Assembly: GCA_963971405.1 (NCBI GenBank)
Contig: OZ020486.1
Span: 38,835,419-38,899,418 of the forward strand
DNA length: 64,000 nucleotides
Source of the DNA: Psococerastis gibbosa
Lineage: Eukaryota; Arthropoda; Insecta; Psocodea; Psocidae
Direction of reading: 5' to 3'
Under the pieces are notes generated by a model that did not search any database, was not told the origin of the DNA, and saw nothing but the letters and a program-made list of their open reading frames with translations. Made by a program: the position numbers and the translations under genes. Below are positions 10,838 through 22,494 of the stretch, piece by piece; position 1 is the stretch's first letter, and each line of letters starts with the position of its first letter.

Positions 10838-11930
10838 CTCTCTATTTGACGATCAACGGCTAATTTCGGCCTCACAGTTCTTAGAATGGTCATTATATAC
10901 TGTATATTGCATATTATATAGTATGTATAACGCTGACATTAAATTAACTTCGGTTGAAGGGATAATATTCCCGCACTTTTTTTACATTCTGTGAATTTAT
11001 CAAGAACAACACAATTCTATCTAGTGTTAACTCGTGAAATCTTTAGGGGGGGGGGGCACGTCCCTCTGGCCCCGTTCATGTTCAGACCGTCTCAATTTTA
11101 CTTGATTTCATCGGGTTTACGGGCTGATTCTGAAATATAACTTCTTTCTAATGATTTTATTTTAGACTTAAACATACGAAAAACAATAAGCAAATTCAAA
11201 TTCCTTTGTCTCGGAACTTTTGAGATAACTTTGCTTGGAAATATCATGCTTCAAGGACACGTGACCGGGTTGACTGGTAAGCCCAATCTAGCCAGGTCAA
11301 TCATTATTCATTAACATAAGCTATCGGACGCATAGCGAACGCGTACTTTGAGAAATATCCTCAAAATATAATTTTGGGTTTTCGATCAATTACGGAATAT
11401 TATACGTAATTGAAAAGGAAAGCGTGCAATGGAAATGAGCAAATTTCGTTATTTAACTTTTATGCTTTGCGTCAGAGAAAATATTTAATTTGAAGGAATA
11501 AGAAGAAATTAATTTATATTGGAATTAATTTTCTCTCTTTTGAGTTGAGAGGAGGAAACTGTAGAAATTATTTAATATAGGACTGGTAAACTCGCAAAAT
11601 TCTCTTCTACACTTTTTCTTTCCTTTCGGCAGCTGTAGGCAGGCGGACACTCATATTACGTACTTAACGCATGGAATTACTTAATTCCAAATCATCAGTC
11701 TGCTTAGAAAGTCATTATCTTGTTAGTGTTCTACCCATGGACGGGGATACAGGGGGAAGCAACCCCCCCCCCCAAATTTTGTAAATACTGTATATTGTAA
11801 GTTAGTTTATTACGCTCTGATTTAATCGATACAACATATGTTTTTCCTATTTTGACCCATAACTATCCCCGCCCCAAAATGGGCTGCCGAACCGCACTTT
11901 CACTGTGCCGCCTCTATATAATTCGCTTCG

Positions 11931-12045
11931 CTTCGGAGGGCATGTAAATCAGGTGGTCCCGGGTCTTCCTAGTTGAGTGTAAGAGAGGGCTTTATAACCC
12001 TAACTTCGCTAGGTTGGCTTAGTAATAGAACAAAAAAGTCAATAT
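11931..12045 (+). repeat. tRNA-derived SINE, head-truncated copy
   Basis: The body of the SINE family (GAGGGCATGTAAA, CTAGTTGAGTGTAAGAG, AGGTTGGCTTAGTAATAGA) is present in plus orientation, but the tRNA-like head with its B box is missing. It faces a fuller copy at 12325-12520 on the other strand, so the two could fold on each other. Confidence 0.75.
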
Positions 12046-12324
12046 TATAATTGTATGAAGATTGCCAGGGGTATCCAGGGACAGATAGAAGGACAGACTT
12101 AGTGAATTATTATGATGAGACAGAGGCGTACACATGCCCCCACTCATAAGGGGGAATAAGTAAGTCAGTCAAATTTAACTAATGTGACTAAATAACTTCT
12201 ACTACAATGTATTGCACAATTTGCCAGATCTCATAGATGCTCTAATCAACAGTAAGCGGTAATGTATAATATAAAATATATATAAAAATAAAAATATACC
12301 TAATGAATTAAAAAAAAAAATAAT

Positions 12325-12520
12325 GACTGTTCTATTACTAAGCCAACCTAGCGGAGTTAGGGCTATAAAACCCTCTCTTACACTCAACTAGGAAAGCTTG
12401 GAACCGCCTGCTTTACATGGCCTCCAAAACATGGCCTGAAAATGTAGCAAGTGTGGAACTCGAACCAACAATCTTTCGGGTGTAAGTCGGAGTCCGTTCC
12501 ACTATGGCACTCAACATGTC
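12325..12520 (-). repeat. tRNA-derived SINE
   Basis: Minus-strand copy. The head is at high coordinates, with a diverged B box that differs from GGTTCGANTCC. The body motifs AGGTTGGCTTAGTAATAGA and GAGTGTAAGAG follow, and an A-rich tail lies at low coordinates. RNA polymerase III transcription and LINE-driven retroposition are assumed from the tRNA-like head. Confidence 0.75.
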
Positions 12521-13975
12521 CAAAATAGCGGTTTGGTTGGAATAACTTCAACGTCGTCTCTGGCCTCTACCAGGCCAAAAATTAGATAGCCATCTTGGTT
12601 TTGCCTCCTTTTGCCCTATTTCGATGTATACATAGGTATACATGCATACGCCACTGTGTCAATATAAGTTATTAGAAGTTTGGCCATATGGCCCATTTCA
12701 CATTTATTTTGGTAGGCCCTAAAAAAATTTGTGCATAACTTATTTATTACCTGTCCTATGACAAGTACTGTAGGTACTGTCTGACCAATAATAAAAATAA
12801 TTTAATAGATTTCCTGGCAATTTACGTAAGTTTTGGAATAACTGTATTATTAAATATATTATAAAATTGATTTCAGCCTTCGGGTTGCAATCATTGAATT
12901 GTAATGAGAAAACGTACTGTTAACGTAATCGAAATAATAGTGAGCAAGAAAGTTAGAGAAGGGTAATGTTTACCATTGGAAAGTAATTTTATCACATTCA
13001 CGGTTTTAAGACCCGTAATCACGCGACTCTGGAACATTACCCCCGATGCTTATAGGCTCAAATTGAAAACATATTTCTTTAGACCCCTAACAATGTACCA
13101 GGGGGCGGGGGATAAAGAAGAATTAAAAGTAAAAAGGCTGGGGAAGGATTACCGAATGAACTAATGCTTCTGTCCTTCCCAGAAACCTGCAAATTTGTTG
13201 CCTGTCGCACAAGTCGCTGCCACGTCCATTTAAAAAGACCCGTGACAGCCATAAGTTTAGTATTGACTCGCTAAATCTTTTCGCAACGTCTCCTTTTGTT
13301 AATCGTATTTAAAATGCTTTTTGTTTTTTAGCCAGGAACATGATATCTCAAGTCGCATTTAACATAACGTATTTGACAATTAGGTCGATTTATTCTAGGC
13401 AACTTATGCGTCTATCATGTTAATTCGCAATTTGTTTGGAGAAAAACAGAGACTTTATCTTGGTTAATCTGTTTTTGCTGAGAAATTGAGCTACGTTTTG
13501 CTGGATAGATTGATGGCGGCAACCTTTGTCTCTTTGCCGTACGGTACTGTGCACCTTTTTGTAAAGTAGGAAATAGTGGGACTCATTTTGCAGATCAGCA
13601 GTTTGCAATAAAGCTTTTTTCATTGCTTAATTGTTGTTCTGGCACGGGCTTAACGCCAATGAGTGCGCAGGAAGGCTCTTGAGTCAACAAGACACCCCCA
13701 AAGTCAAATTTCATATTAAGAAATATAGTTCATAAAGCTATCGTTGTTGTTGTTGTTCTTCGCCGGGACTTTATCGACTTAGGCCGCTTGTGAGAGCCCA
13801 TAGAGTGACCCCAAGCTATCGTTGAGAAGTCTGACAAAAGTAATTTTTCTTTCATTGAAATTTCCTGTGAAATTTAATGATCCAACAGAATAACTTATTC
13901 TGGGGTTATTTATTATTATTTATATAATGGGGTACAGGGTATGTGCACTTAAGCCTATTGGGCCTATTGTACCTC
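12521..13975. other. no recognisable gene
   Basis: Open frames of 62 and 67 codons (12976-13164 plus, 13420-13623 minus) show no motif. I see no gene. Confidence 0.4.
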
Positions 13976-13983
13976 CTACAACA

Positions 13984-14011
13984 AAGTAAGTAAGTAAGTA
14001 AGTAAGTAAGT
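13984..14011. repeat. (GTAA)n microsatellite
   Basis: A short tetranucleotide array at the downstream end of the minus-strand LINE-like fragment at 14253-14522. Its position suits a LINE or SINE 3' tail. Confidence 0.8.
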
Positions 14012-14252
14012 ATTTATTAATCAAAAAACGCAATACAATTAATAAATATCCAAGAGCCACACTAAGTGCACTCTGTGAAGGGGACTTGCGTCGTGGCCCT
14101 TATAACTATTACAAACAAAAACATTACATATTACATTACATAATAAATAATTATAAATATAATGGTCTAAAACACTTACAAATCTTAGAATATTTTTTCT
14201 ATTTATTTATATTTATGTTATATTATTTTATTTTTGTTATTTTATTTTAACA

Positions 14253-14522
14253 TTATCGCTTCAAAATATCTTTAAGTTCAGTAAAAGGCATATTATAAAT
14301 GATTTTTTTTGTGATTGTTCTAAATTTTAAAAAACTGTCAGTATAATACCGTACTTTAATTTCCTTAGGCAAAGTATTAAAAACCTTGACGGCTCTGAAA
14401 TTTAAGTATCTACATACCTTTACTTCCCCGATGCCTATCTTCCTCAGGAGAGCCAGGGGGTTTAGAAGCGGTATTCTGGGGTTAAACAATGTACAAATTG
14501 GGTAAACAAATAAGAGTAGCAC
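14253..14522 (-). pseudogene. LINE ORF2 C-terminal tail fragment
   Basis: The 89-codon frame contains RAVKVFNTLPKEIK followed by SFLKFRTITKK. This matches the end of many non-LTR retrotransposon ORF2 proteins, where a VRAVKLWNxLPxEIR motif precedes an SFK segment. Reverse transcriptase motifs are absent. A 3' region of about 250 bp and a GTAA microsatellite follow, consistent with a 5'-truncated insertion. Confidence 0.55.
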
Positions 14523-15311
14523 TTTGTATTTTAAAATTGTTATGTTCGCATTTTAACCACATGAACAAGTCATTGTTTTCAATTGTAACGCCATAGTATA
14601 ACGCCTGCAGCAGCCCAAGCACTAGCTAAAGATGTAAATTGAAACTTAACTTGAAACTGGGAATAACTATCCAAATAAAAATAAAAATCTAAAATAGTTT
14701 GTTTAAATTTTAACCCCGTTGTAAGTTATCTTGAAATATACATAGCTCAGGACCTGGCTGCAGGGTGATTACATATAGAATTTGCATATTACTTCGCTAT
14801 TTGGCAAAATTTGAAAAAATTAATAACCTCAATATTTAGTAAACATTCAGCCAATTAAAAATAATTTAATATAATACCAAATTGTGAAAACGCCCGTGGA
14901 AGTAGTTAAAACTAAAATGTTAACAAATAGTCTAATGAGCGTAATAAATTTTTTATATCCACTAAAGAAATGAAAACATACAAAAGCTCTCAAATCGGGT
15001 CGTAAAGACAATATGGACACACACTTTTCACTTTTTTTGTAATTCAATCGGAATTATCCTTCTGTTATAAATACCAACGGCACCCCTTATCATAAAATCC
15101 ACATTCATTCAATTTTCTTGTCTTTATTCAGTTTTATGGGCACATTTTATGTTTTCTTGTTTCTCGGAAAGAATTGCTTATTTCAGCAGTGAGAACTGTT
15201 TAATGCAGTGGCGTATTAAAGCTTCTTCTGTAGTTCAATGCACTACAGCTACTACCCAGTTCCTCAGCGTCATATGCAGACCAGCTATGCTTGCCAGTTT
15301 CTGTATCAACA

Positions 15312-15537
15312 TAAATAAATAAATAAAATAAATATTGACTTTTTTTGTTCTATTACTAAGCCAACCTAGCCGAGTTAGGGCTATAAAGCCCTCTCTTACA
15401 CTCAACTAGGATAGCCCGGGACCGCCTGCTTTACATGCCCTCCAAAGCATGGCCAGAAAATTTAGCAAAAGTGGGACTCGAACCAACAACCTTTCGGGTG
15501 AAAGTCGGAGTCTGTACCACTACTTTACATGTCTTGA
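15312..15537 (-). repeat. tRNA-derived SINE with AAATA-type tail
   Basis: Near-complete minus-strand copy. It has a tRNA-like head with the B box GGTTCGAGTCC, then the conserved body, then a tail of AAATA/TTTAT units at 15312-15335. Confidence 0.85.
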
Positions 15538-15591
15538 CATAGTTACCGTGGAACCTGGAACAACATGCATCATTCATTAGATCGATAGGAA

Positions 15592-15888
15592 CTTCCTCCT
15601 CCAGTCGCACCTTCAGCTTCTTTGATATCCTTCCAGAAATCGTCCAGCGAGCTCTTCTTTGGACGCCCAAGTCATCCTCTGCTCTCTGGTTCGGTGTTGA
15701 GTACTTTTTTTGGCAGAGGATGGGTTATTTTAGTCATTGGCTTCCTCCTCCAGTCGCACCTTCAGCTTCTTTGATATCCATCCAGAAATCGTTCAGCGAG
15801 CTCTTCTTCGGACGCCCAAGTCATCCTCTGCTCTCTGGTTCGGTGTTTAGTACTTTTTTGGCAGAGGATGGGTTATTTTAGTCATTGG
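15592..15888. repeat. tandem duplication, two 149-bp units
   Basis: Units 15592-15740 and 15741-15888 differ at only a few bases. Both include TCGCACCTTCAGCTTCTTTG and GTCATCCTCTGCTCTCTGG. The function is unknown; there is no clear coding frame through both. Confidence 0.9.
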
Positions 15889-16340
15889 CTTGGAATCCAC
15901 TACAGTCAGGGGATCCACCCTGTCAGTCAGCTTCCCTTCTCCTCGAGGTGAAGGAGTCAGGCGGGCAGTGCCGCATTACACTCAAGTCTCAACAAATCCT
16001 CAGAATGTATTAAGAGCTTTGTTGAAATCTATAGGAAGCCGCGAGCAAATAAGATTGCATGAGCATAATGTTATCAACGCAGTCTAAGAAAATTAAGAAT
16101 CTCGTCACGTTAGAACTTCAATGTTTTCTTTTTTGTTTTCAAATGTTTACTTTTAAAGAAGATAGAACTTGCTATATAAAATTATGCGTGTTTTCTTTTT
16201 TTTTAAACTAGAATAAATATTTGTAAGCAGTACATTCGCAATTATCCCACGCTCCGCCACTACTGCCTCAAGTTAACAGACTCGTTCCCCCCACCAGGAT
16301 GACAGGGTTGCTGAAATGCGGAAAGCAGGCGTTAGGAAAA
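15889..16340 (+). repeat. interspersed repeat also present at 25060-25235
   Basis: The two sites share GGTTCAGAATCCACTA-like sequence, GTCCACCCTGTCAGTCA, a CGAGGTGAAGGAGTC block and, further on, CCTCAAGTTAACA...ACAGGGTTGCT...GCAGGCGTTAG. This copy is interrupted by about 300 bp between the two halves. Unclassified, possibly a SINE or the 3' end of a LINE. Confidence 0.6.
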
Positions 16341-17140
16341 AAACTACCTACATGCTGCCTACAGAAGGTGGGTCACGAAGCAGCAGAGGAGGTCGTCAAA
16401 TGACATTACTTTGAAGATTCTTCACCTCCGAAAAACAATACATTGGCCTCTGGCACTGCAACATAGTTTTGACTCAAGATCTTCCAAAGATTCATTCCCT
16501 TTCGTTAACGTCAAGTCTTCTTTTTTAGTACATGTTCGTCTCTTAGCTTAGAGTCTATCCACCAGTCACCGATGCGCACCTAAATCTCTTCTTCAGCACT
16601 GGAACCTTGAACGAGAACCCCCCTCCCTCGCATAGCAAAATCTGTTTACACGGTCTTCGTATACGTCCGGATATGGACAAGACGACGGGTAAACCTTTTC
16701 TAAAGAAAAACTGTAACAAGCTCGGGACAACTAGAAACTGGATTTAGTATTGACTGATTGATAATGCGGCCACATGTCAATTTATTGACAGATTGGTTGG
16801 AATATAATTTATAGAATTGGACGATGTCGCCGCGGGAACGCCGGAACTAAAACCAATAAGGGCGCAGCTTTGCATCTAATCCGAGGACAAGTCCACCGGC
16901 CCGCAGGCACTTTGGTATCTTCAATACCGATGGACTCGACTTTGCTTCTTGTCACTTTCTTTATTTTGTTTCTTGCCTCCTGATGTACTGTATTTCTGCT
17001 CTCAGTTGAGACTTGAGAGCCCCAAACTTCTCATATCTCAGGAGAATTTTCTACTCAGTGTAACTTTCGGCCTCCGTGTATCTCCCGGTACATTACTCTT
17101 TTGACTAGGTGGTTATTGTCTCTACGTAGTACGTGTCCTC
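16341..17140. other. no recognisable gene
   Basis: No coding motif or named repeat was recognised in this stretch. Confidence 0.4.
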
Positions 17141-17290
17141 TCAAAAAAACGGCTCGGACGATTTCTTTTAAATTCATAATTTAAATTAATGAAAACAAAA
17201 TCCAGTTTGGTGCAGGACGAAAAAGGCTCAATTTTCATGAAAAATGACAAAAAGCATAATATTTCTGAGACCATCCAGAAACCATCTAAC
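17141..17290 (+). repeat. fragment of the CTGTCTGT-family repeat
   Basis: It contains the AAACGGCTC...ACGATTTCTTTTAAATTC block and TTTTCATGAAAAATGAC, matching the inner part of the element at 45276-46098. Both ends are missing. Confidence 0.5.
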
Positions 17291-17394
17291 AGGTCCAGGG
17301 AATAATTTTAGGAGAAAACCAAAATGGGCAATTTTCACTATAAGTAGGCCAAGGTCCATTTTTTTAGGGATTTTTTTATGGACCCAGGGCTACT

Positions 17395-17620
17395 TATAGT
17401 GGGCCATAGGTCCCTTGTACAATGTCAACGACCCCATGGATTTTGGACATTATAATTTTGTATTGTTTCCGTGTGAATTTTTGGCCATTGGCAAACTGGT
17501 ATACGTTCTCGATGTCAACCTACACCGGCTACAAGCGTTAATGGACAAACTGAGACAAGCTTACCATGTACGCAATGAAACAGGTGAAAACATGACTTAA
17601 CCAAGTACAGACACGAGTCA
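17395..17620 (+). repeat. interspersed repeat, family shared with 29960-30235 and 52430-52600
   Basis: The three copies share TTTTTGGCCATTGGCAAACT, CGATGTCAACCTAC, a CCGGCTACAA block and a GAAACxGGTGAAA...GACTTAA block. Here a 61-codon frame spans part of it, but the frame is not kept in the other copies, so it is non-coding. A short inverted fragment lies near 38035-38105. Confidence 0.7.
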
Positions 17621-17846
17621 TTCCTACAAAAAATTACAATTACAATTACATCACTAGATATGAAATTTTTTTTCTCCATGTTTTGCCTAGCTAATAATAT
17701 GTTAGAGCTGTAGAGCTGAGCTACAGTATATACTGTATATATCAAATTTTCTCCTTTGTAACTTGGTAATATTTCCAATACATTATAATAAAAGTAACTT
17801 TGCAGAATAAAATATTACGAAAAACACATTATTATAAAATTAAGTC

Positions 17847-17880
17847 ACTACCGGTTTCGACAGCTGAGCTGCCATTTTGC
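17847..17880 (-). ncRNA. degenerate hammerhead-like motif
   Basis: On the minus strand a 6-bp stem-loop (GGCAGC-TCA-GCTGTC) is followed by GAAAC-CG-GTA, the right-hand core and cleavage site of small hammerheads of Penelope-like elements. The left core CTGATGA is not present before the stem (it reads CAAAATG). Probably an inactive relic or another retroelement end. Confidence 0.3.
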
Positions 17881-18089
17881 AATTTGCACAACATTGATAT
17901 AAATTATACACATGACCCCCTCTCCCGATAGAATACGAAGAGGTAAAATAAAAAAAGGAGTGCGGCTTAGTTCTGTCCGTGTGGTAAGAGAGTGGAATGG
18001 TGGGCAATGGGGGAAGGAGGGGGGGGGGGGGGGGTTATTGACAGGAGCGGTGGCCGTGATTTGGGTTCGAGGTCCGAACAACAAATAAG

Positions 18090-19320
18090 CAAAACAGAAG
18101 ATATTGCTATCTAATTAAACACGGTCTTATTATAATAGAAATACGAGGGTCTTTCAAAAACTTTGCTACCCGTATTTTTTTTTCGAAAGAAGACTTGACA
18201 AATAAAGCACGTTAGCACTTTCCTTTTTAACCTTAGTTTTATTGTCTCTAACACAATTTATTATGGAACAAAATTTGACGAGTTTTCAAGTTATTGTAAA
18301 ATTTTGAAACGAACATGCCCGGATAAGTGTCTAGGGTTGATGGTAATATGAGTGTCGAAGCCCAAAAGGGCGCGGTGCCTAAACTCACTGCCTATTAATT
18401 ACAAATTGAAAAAGTAAATGGTCATTTTAATTTCGTAATACATATCAATAGTTCCATTTGTATTAATATTATTATTATTATTATTATATATATTATGTAC
18501 GTACTGGTACGGTAGGTCCATAATATGAAATCGTGCTTTAATTTTCCCATTTAAATGTGCACAAAGCGAGTAGCTCAATTTTTCACATTTTCTATAACAA
18601 ACGTATTTCAAATTCGGACCTCAATTTCAGCAAAACGGGCCTGAATTAATAGTGTAGCCTTAGCACCGTGGGAAATAGGCAGTACGAAATTTAATACTTC
18701 TTATTTTTTATTGCTTCCCAATTTATTTCAATAGCTAAGCAAGTTATTGAAGATTTAGCTCTTTTAAGTTGCAGAGGACTATTTCATGCATCATATAATA
18801 GGGCACTTTTAGTTCTTGGTACCATATCCTTATTGTCGTAAAAATTATAATAATTTATAAACCAAAATATTTCCTATTTATAAGATATACAAGAAACCAT
18901 AATATAAAAAATTAAAAAATCATATTAAATGATATTTAAATCTTAAATAACTTGCTTAGTTAATTAAATAAAAAAAATTGAAGTATTACATTTCGGGATG
19001 CCTATTCCCTACTGGACGTACCCTGTTAAAGAAATACTACCTATTTTTTTTTCAAATTTTCTTCGTGATACTTTCGGAACCTCCGATGTAATGCGAAAAA
19101 GGCGACTGTCTTTCTTTATTAGATACAATCACCCCTTTCACTGACTTCTCACAGGGGGTGAGTCATCCCCATCTGACCCTTATCTCACATATGGTTTCCC
19201 AATACAAATGTCCCACACTTACGTCTCAGATAATTCTAACAGGCCGAACCAATAAATTATTTAATGACCGCATACAAAATTCCTGGAGAGTGAAGAAGAA
19301 ACATTTTACCAGCAATTAAA
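18090..19320. other. no recognisable gene
   Basis: AT-rich sequence. A single CGAGGGTCTTTCAAAAA at 18145 resembles some mariner-type termini, but no partner end was found. Confidence 0.4.
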
Positions 19321-19327
19321 AGCCAAG

Positions 19328-19455
19328 TTAGAGGATATGGAAAAAACTGAATTTGGCGGGATTCAAACCCACGATCTTGCCTAATCGGGGCGTCGTCTTA
19401 ACCGCTTGATTGTGGGTTCAAATCCCGCCAATCCCAGTTTTTCCATATCCTCTAA
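19328..19455. repeat. palindromic pair of tRNA-like SINE heads
   Basis: Two arms of about 48 bp in inverted orientation share GAGGATATGGAAAAA and GGCGGGATT(C/T)(A/G)AACCCAC. The spacer is about 30 bp. Each arm contains a B-box-like sequence (GTGGGTTCAAATCCCGCC). Single-arm relatives lie at 28377-28440 and 52113-52205. This looks like a tRNA-derived SINE inserted into or recombined with an inverted copy of itself. Confidence 0.7.
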
Positions 19456-19469
19456 TTTCGGTTATAACC

Positions 19470-21190
19470 TGGAATTTACCACTTCAACCAAAGTTAATTT
19501 ATTGTCTGTGTTATACTATATATACCATATAATATTGCGATTTTTTTTTTAATATATAGCAATTAAAAACTGTTAAACGCTGTGTTTCTAAGATTTCTTA
19601 ACATAGTCCGTGTAGAACCTAGAGATTGTTTTAGAACAGCATTGTTCTATCTGTATGTACAGTGCTCAATGGACGAAAAGACGGCTTAAGCTAGGTTTGA
19701 CATGGATTTCACCAAATTAACAATGAACAATGAACAAAATATTGGGTAGACAGTAATATAATCATTCTCTGATTGGGAAATTGTTCTACCACAAAAAGCA
19801 GGCTTACGCATACAACCCGATGTTGTATTTTTAATATCATTAATAATTGCTTCCCCATCTCTTAAACCCACCCTTACGCGCATTTAATTCGGCTCTATCG
19901 GAACTCGAACCCTGATCTGAGCAAGCAACTCATTAGAGTACAAGCAACAATACTGCTATACTTGTTCTACTACTCAGTAACCTATTGGTTAAGCGTTAAT
20001 GACAATGGTGTAATGTTTATGAACAAAGGGTTAGATGGACTTACATTGTCTGCTGTGTAATGTATACCGATATGCACTAAACAAGTAGAATAGTCCTTCG
20101 AGACAAAACTAGAAATTTTTTCATTTTATTTCATTCATTCATCTTTCTTTCATTTCTATCTTCCCAACAAGAAGCATTGTGCTTTCGCAAGCTGTACGCG
20201 TAGCTTAGTGCTTCAGTAGCTAGTGAGACGGGTGGAGAGACAGACAGACAGACGGATTTATTGAATTAATTTGTATAGAAATGCTGAAAAAGACCCAAAG
20301 TGTAGAAGGTGGTATCGTAAATCTAAACCCAAAGTTAGACATGACCTGATGTAGTAATTACAGAACCACCCCTGCAATTTCCACTCGCAGAACATTTCCA
20401 AAATTGTTCGTACACTGACTTTGAATAATTAAAACACTAAAGCCGTCGGGATTCTTAAGTCAAAATTCCTAGGGGAAACTGAAGTAAATGGGAGGGGGCA
20501 GGCTGGTTGCCCGCAAATCTTGCGAGACTGGCTAAAACGTTAAGATTTGCCAGTCCTGGAATCTCTCCAGTTGCCGAGTAGCCCCACTTGCAACTCGCCC
20601 TTCTCAGTCCGGACCGTTCTCCTTTGATCTTGCTGCCGCCACTTTCTATGTAAGAAATAAGATGTATCAGCCATGGACAGAGGAAGTGCTTAGAGTTTTG
20701 AGAACACCATTTAGTAGTCTAGACTAGATTATAATAAAAATAAATTTAAAAAAGAAGGGTCTCGAATTTCAAAAGTGAATCATAGGGTTAATTTTATGCC
20801 TTTTAGGAAATAGGAATAAAAACACCTACTAATATAGCCTAGGCAAAAATTTGTAGACTTCCAGGAGCATAAACATTATTTTGGAAACTATATGATGCAA
20901 TAAATAGGGAAATTTAACTTTCCTATATATATACATGTAAATTATAAATTATTATCATATTTATACTTATTCATTATGCTTAGTTTATTGCATTATTCCA
21001 TTATTATTATTATGATTTACAAAATGGCGTTATGCCTAAAGAGGTGTTGAAAATGACTGTTATTCAATTCTTTTATAGGTATGTAAAACATCTTTCTTCT
21101 TTTATCTTTTATTTGTCTGTAATGTATTATAATTGTGATTATATAACTATATAATATATCTTCTTTAGATTGAATCGTATAACGTCGTAC
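19470..21190. other. no recognisable gene
   Basis: A tRNA-like B box (GGGTTCGAGTTCC, minus, near 19900) is present, but the rest does not fold as a tRNA. Nothing else was identified. Confidence 0.4.
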
Positions 21191-21204
21191 TGATTTATTA
21201 CATA

Positions 21205-21680
21205 CTTTAGTTTGAGGAAAGCTCTGGGATCGTCGAAATGGTCAATTTCGAGATTTTGACGGATTTACAAGTTCCAAGAACACAAGAAATAATTTTTCTG
21301 TCTGTCGATTTGAAGGCAAAGTACTGAATGGATTTGGGTAACATTCGGCATACAAGTCTCGAGGTATGCTATTCTATTTTACACAATTTTGGGCATCATT
21401 CAAGAACTAAAAAAAAGGAAAAAGAAAACTGTAACTAAATTATTTCTTTGAAATTCGCAAATATTACATAGTCCTTATTAGTTTTTACAAAATCCAATAG
21501 GCCGCATTACCCTTGACTGTTTTAATTTTTTTAAATGAGAAATCCTTTTAAAAAAATTAAAAATAATTATAAATAAATATAAATAATTTTTAAAAATTTG
21601 AAAAGGCTGAATTTTCATGAAAAATTGCCAAAAAAATAATTTTTCTGTGGAACCTTTCTATCGGTGATTCTAACTTCAGT
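21205..21680 (+). repeat. diverged copy of the CTGTCTGT-family repeat
   Basis: The order of blocks is kept: GGAAAGCTCTGGGATCGTCG, a CGAGATTTTGACGGATTTAC block, TTTCTGTCTGTCGATTTG, GGATTTGGGTAACATTCGGC and finally ATTTTCATGAAAAATTGCC. It is older and more mutated than the copies at 45.3 and 62.2 kb. Non-coding. Confidence 0.6.
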
Positions 21681-21994
21681 TATGTTTTAATATAATAGCA
21701 AGACCGAACGAGTTGCCTTCTCTTAAAAATAAATTTAGGATTTGTAAGAAAATATTTTTTAAACAGTTGTTTAAAATCCGAATGCATTGCAGAAGTGTGA
21801 TTTTTTAATGGATTTGGCGTCTTTCTTCTTCGCTCTGTAAGTGTACTTTAAAAGGCTCTTACAGTAATAATCTGCGTTGTCGAACGGGTAGTATTTTTTT
21901 AATACGAAAACTTGCATAAGCGGAACACCGAGATTATTCGATTTTTATGAGTGTTCCAAGTGCCATCTTTAACCAAGGTCAGCGGCCCGACCAT

Positions 21995-22490
21995 GGCGAT
22001 TTTAATACCCGGGGTAATATAATACCATATCACGTGATGGTATTAATTAAATTGTTTAAAATAAATGAATATTTTTTATGTTGGCAATCGTCGCAAGAGT
22101 GCTATGCGTGGAAAATTTAAATTGTATATCTATTTAAACAATTGAATGATCTTCGTCGGCTATCGTATATTTTTGGTGATTTTCTTAATTTTTCTGCCTT
22201 ACATTTAGACAAATTATTTATAATTCTTATATAGTAGAATTTCAAAATTAAAACTTGTTCATTTAATGATTATTTCTAGGGCGATATGTTTACATTTTGC
22301 TATTTATATTTCCTACGGTTCCTACGGCAACGTCGCGTCAGTTCAGTTCTTCAGTATTGCCAACATCACAATTTAAAAAATTCTGAAATTTACTAAATTT
22401 GCAGTTCATTTATTTAAAAAAAAAAAATTAATTAACACCATCGCATGACATGGTATTATATTAACCACCGGTATTAAAATCGTCATCGCC
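21995..22490. mobile_element. MITE of about 500 bp with about 45-bp inverted termini
   Basis: The left end (21995-22041) and right end (22437-22490) are inverted copies built on GGCGAT, TTTTAATACC, GGTAATATAATACCAT and CGTGATGGT. The interior is AT-rich without coding capacity. The right end has a 6-bp extra segment. No convincing target duplication was found, so the superfamily is open. Confidence 0.65.
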
Positions 22491-22494
22491 GCAG

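Noticed and set aside
18145..18200. Mariner-type terminus CGAGGGTCTTTCAAAAA
   Set aside because: Only one end was found, with no transposase and no TA duplication.
19885..19975. A tRNA gene on the minus strand with GGGTTCGAGTTCC
   Set aside because: The B box is fair but the acceptor and D arms do not pair; more likely a SINE fragment.
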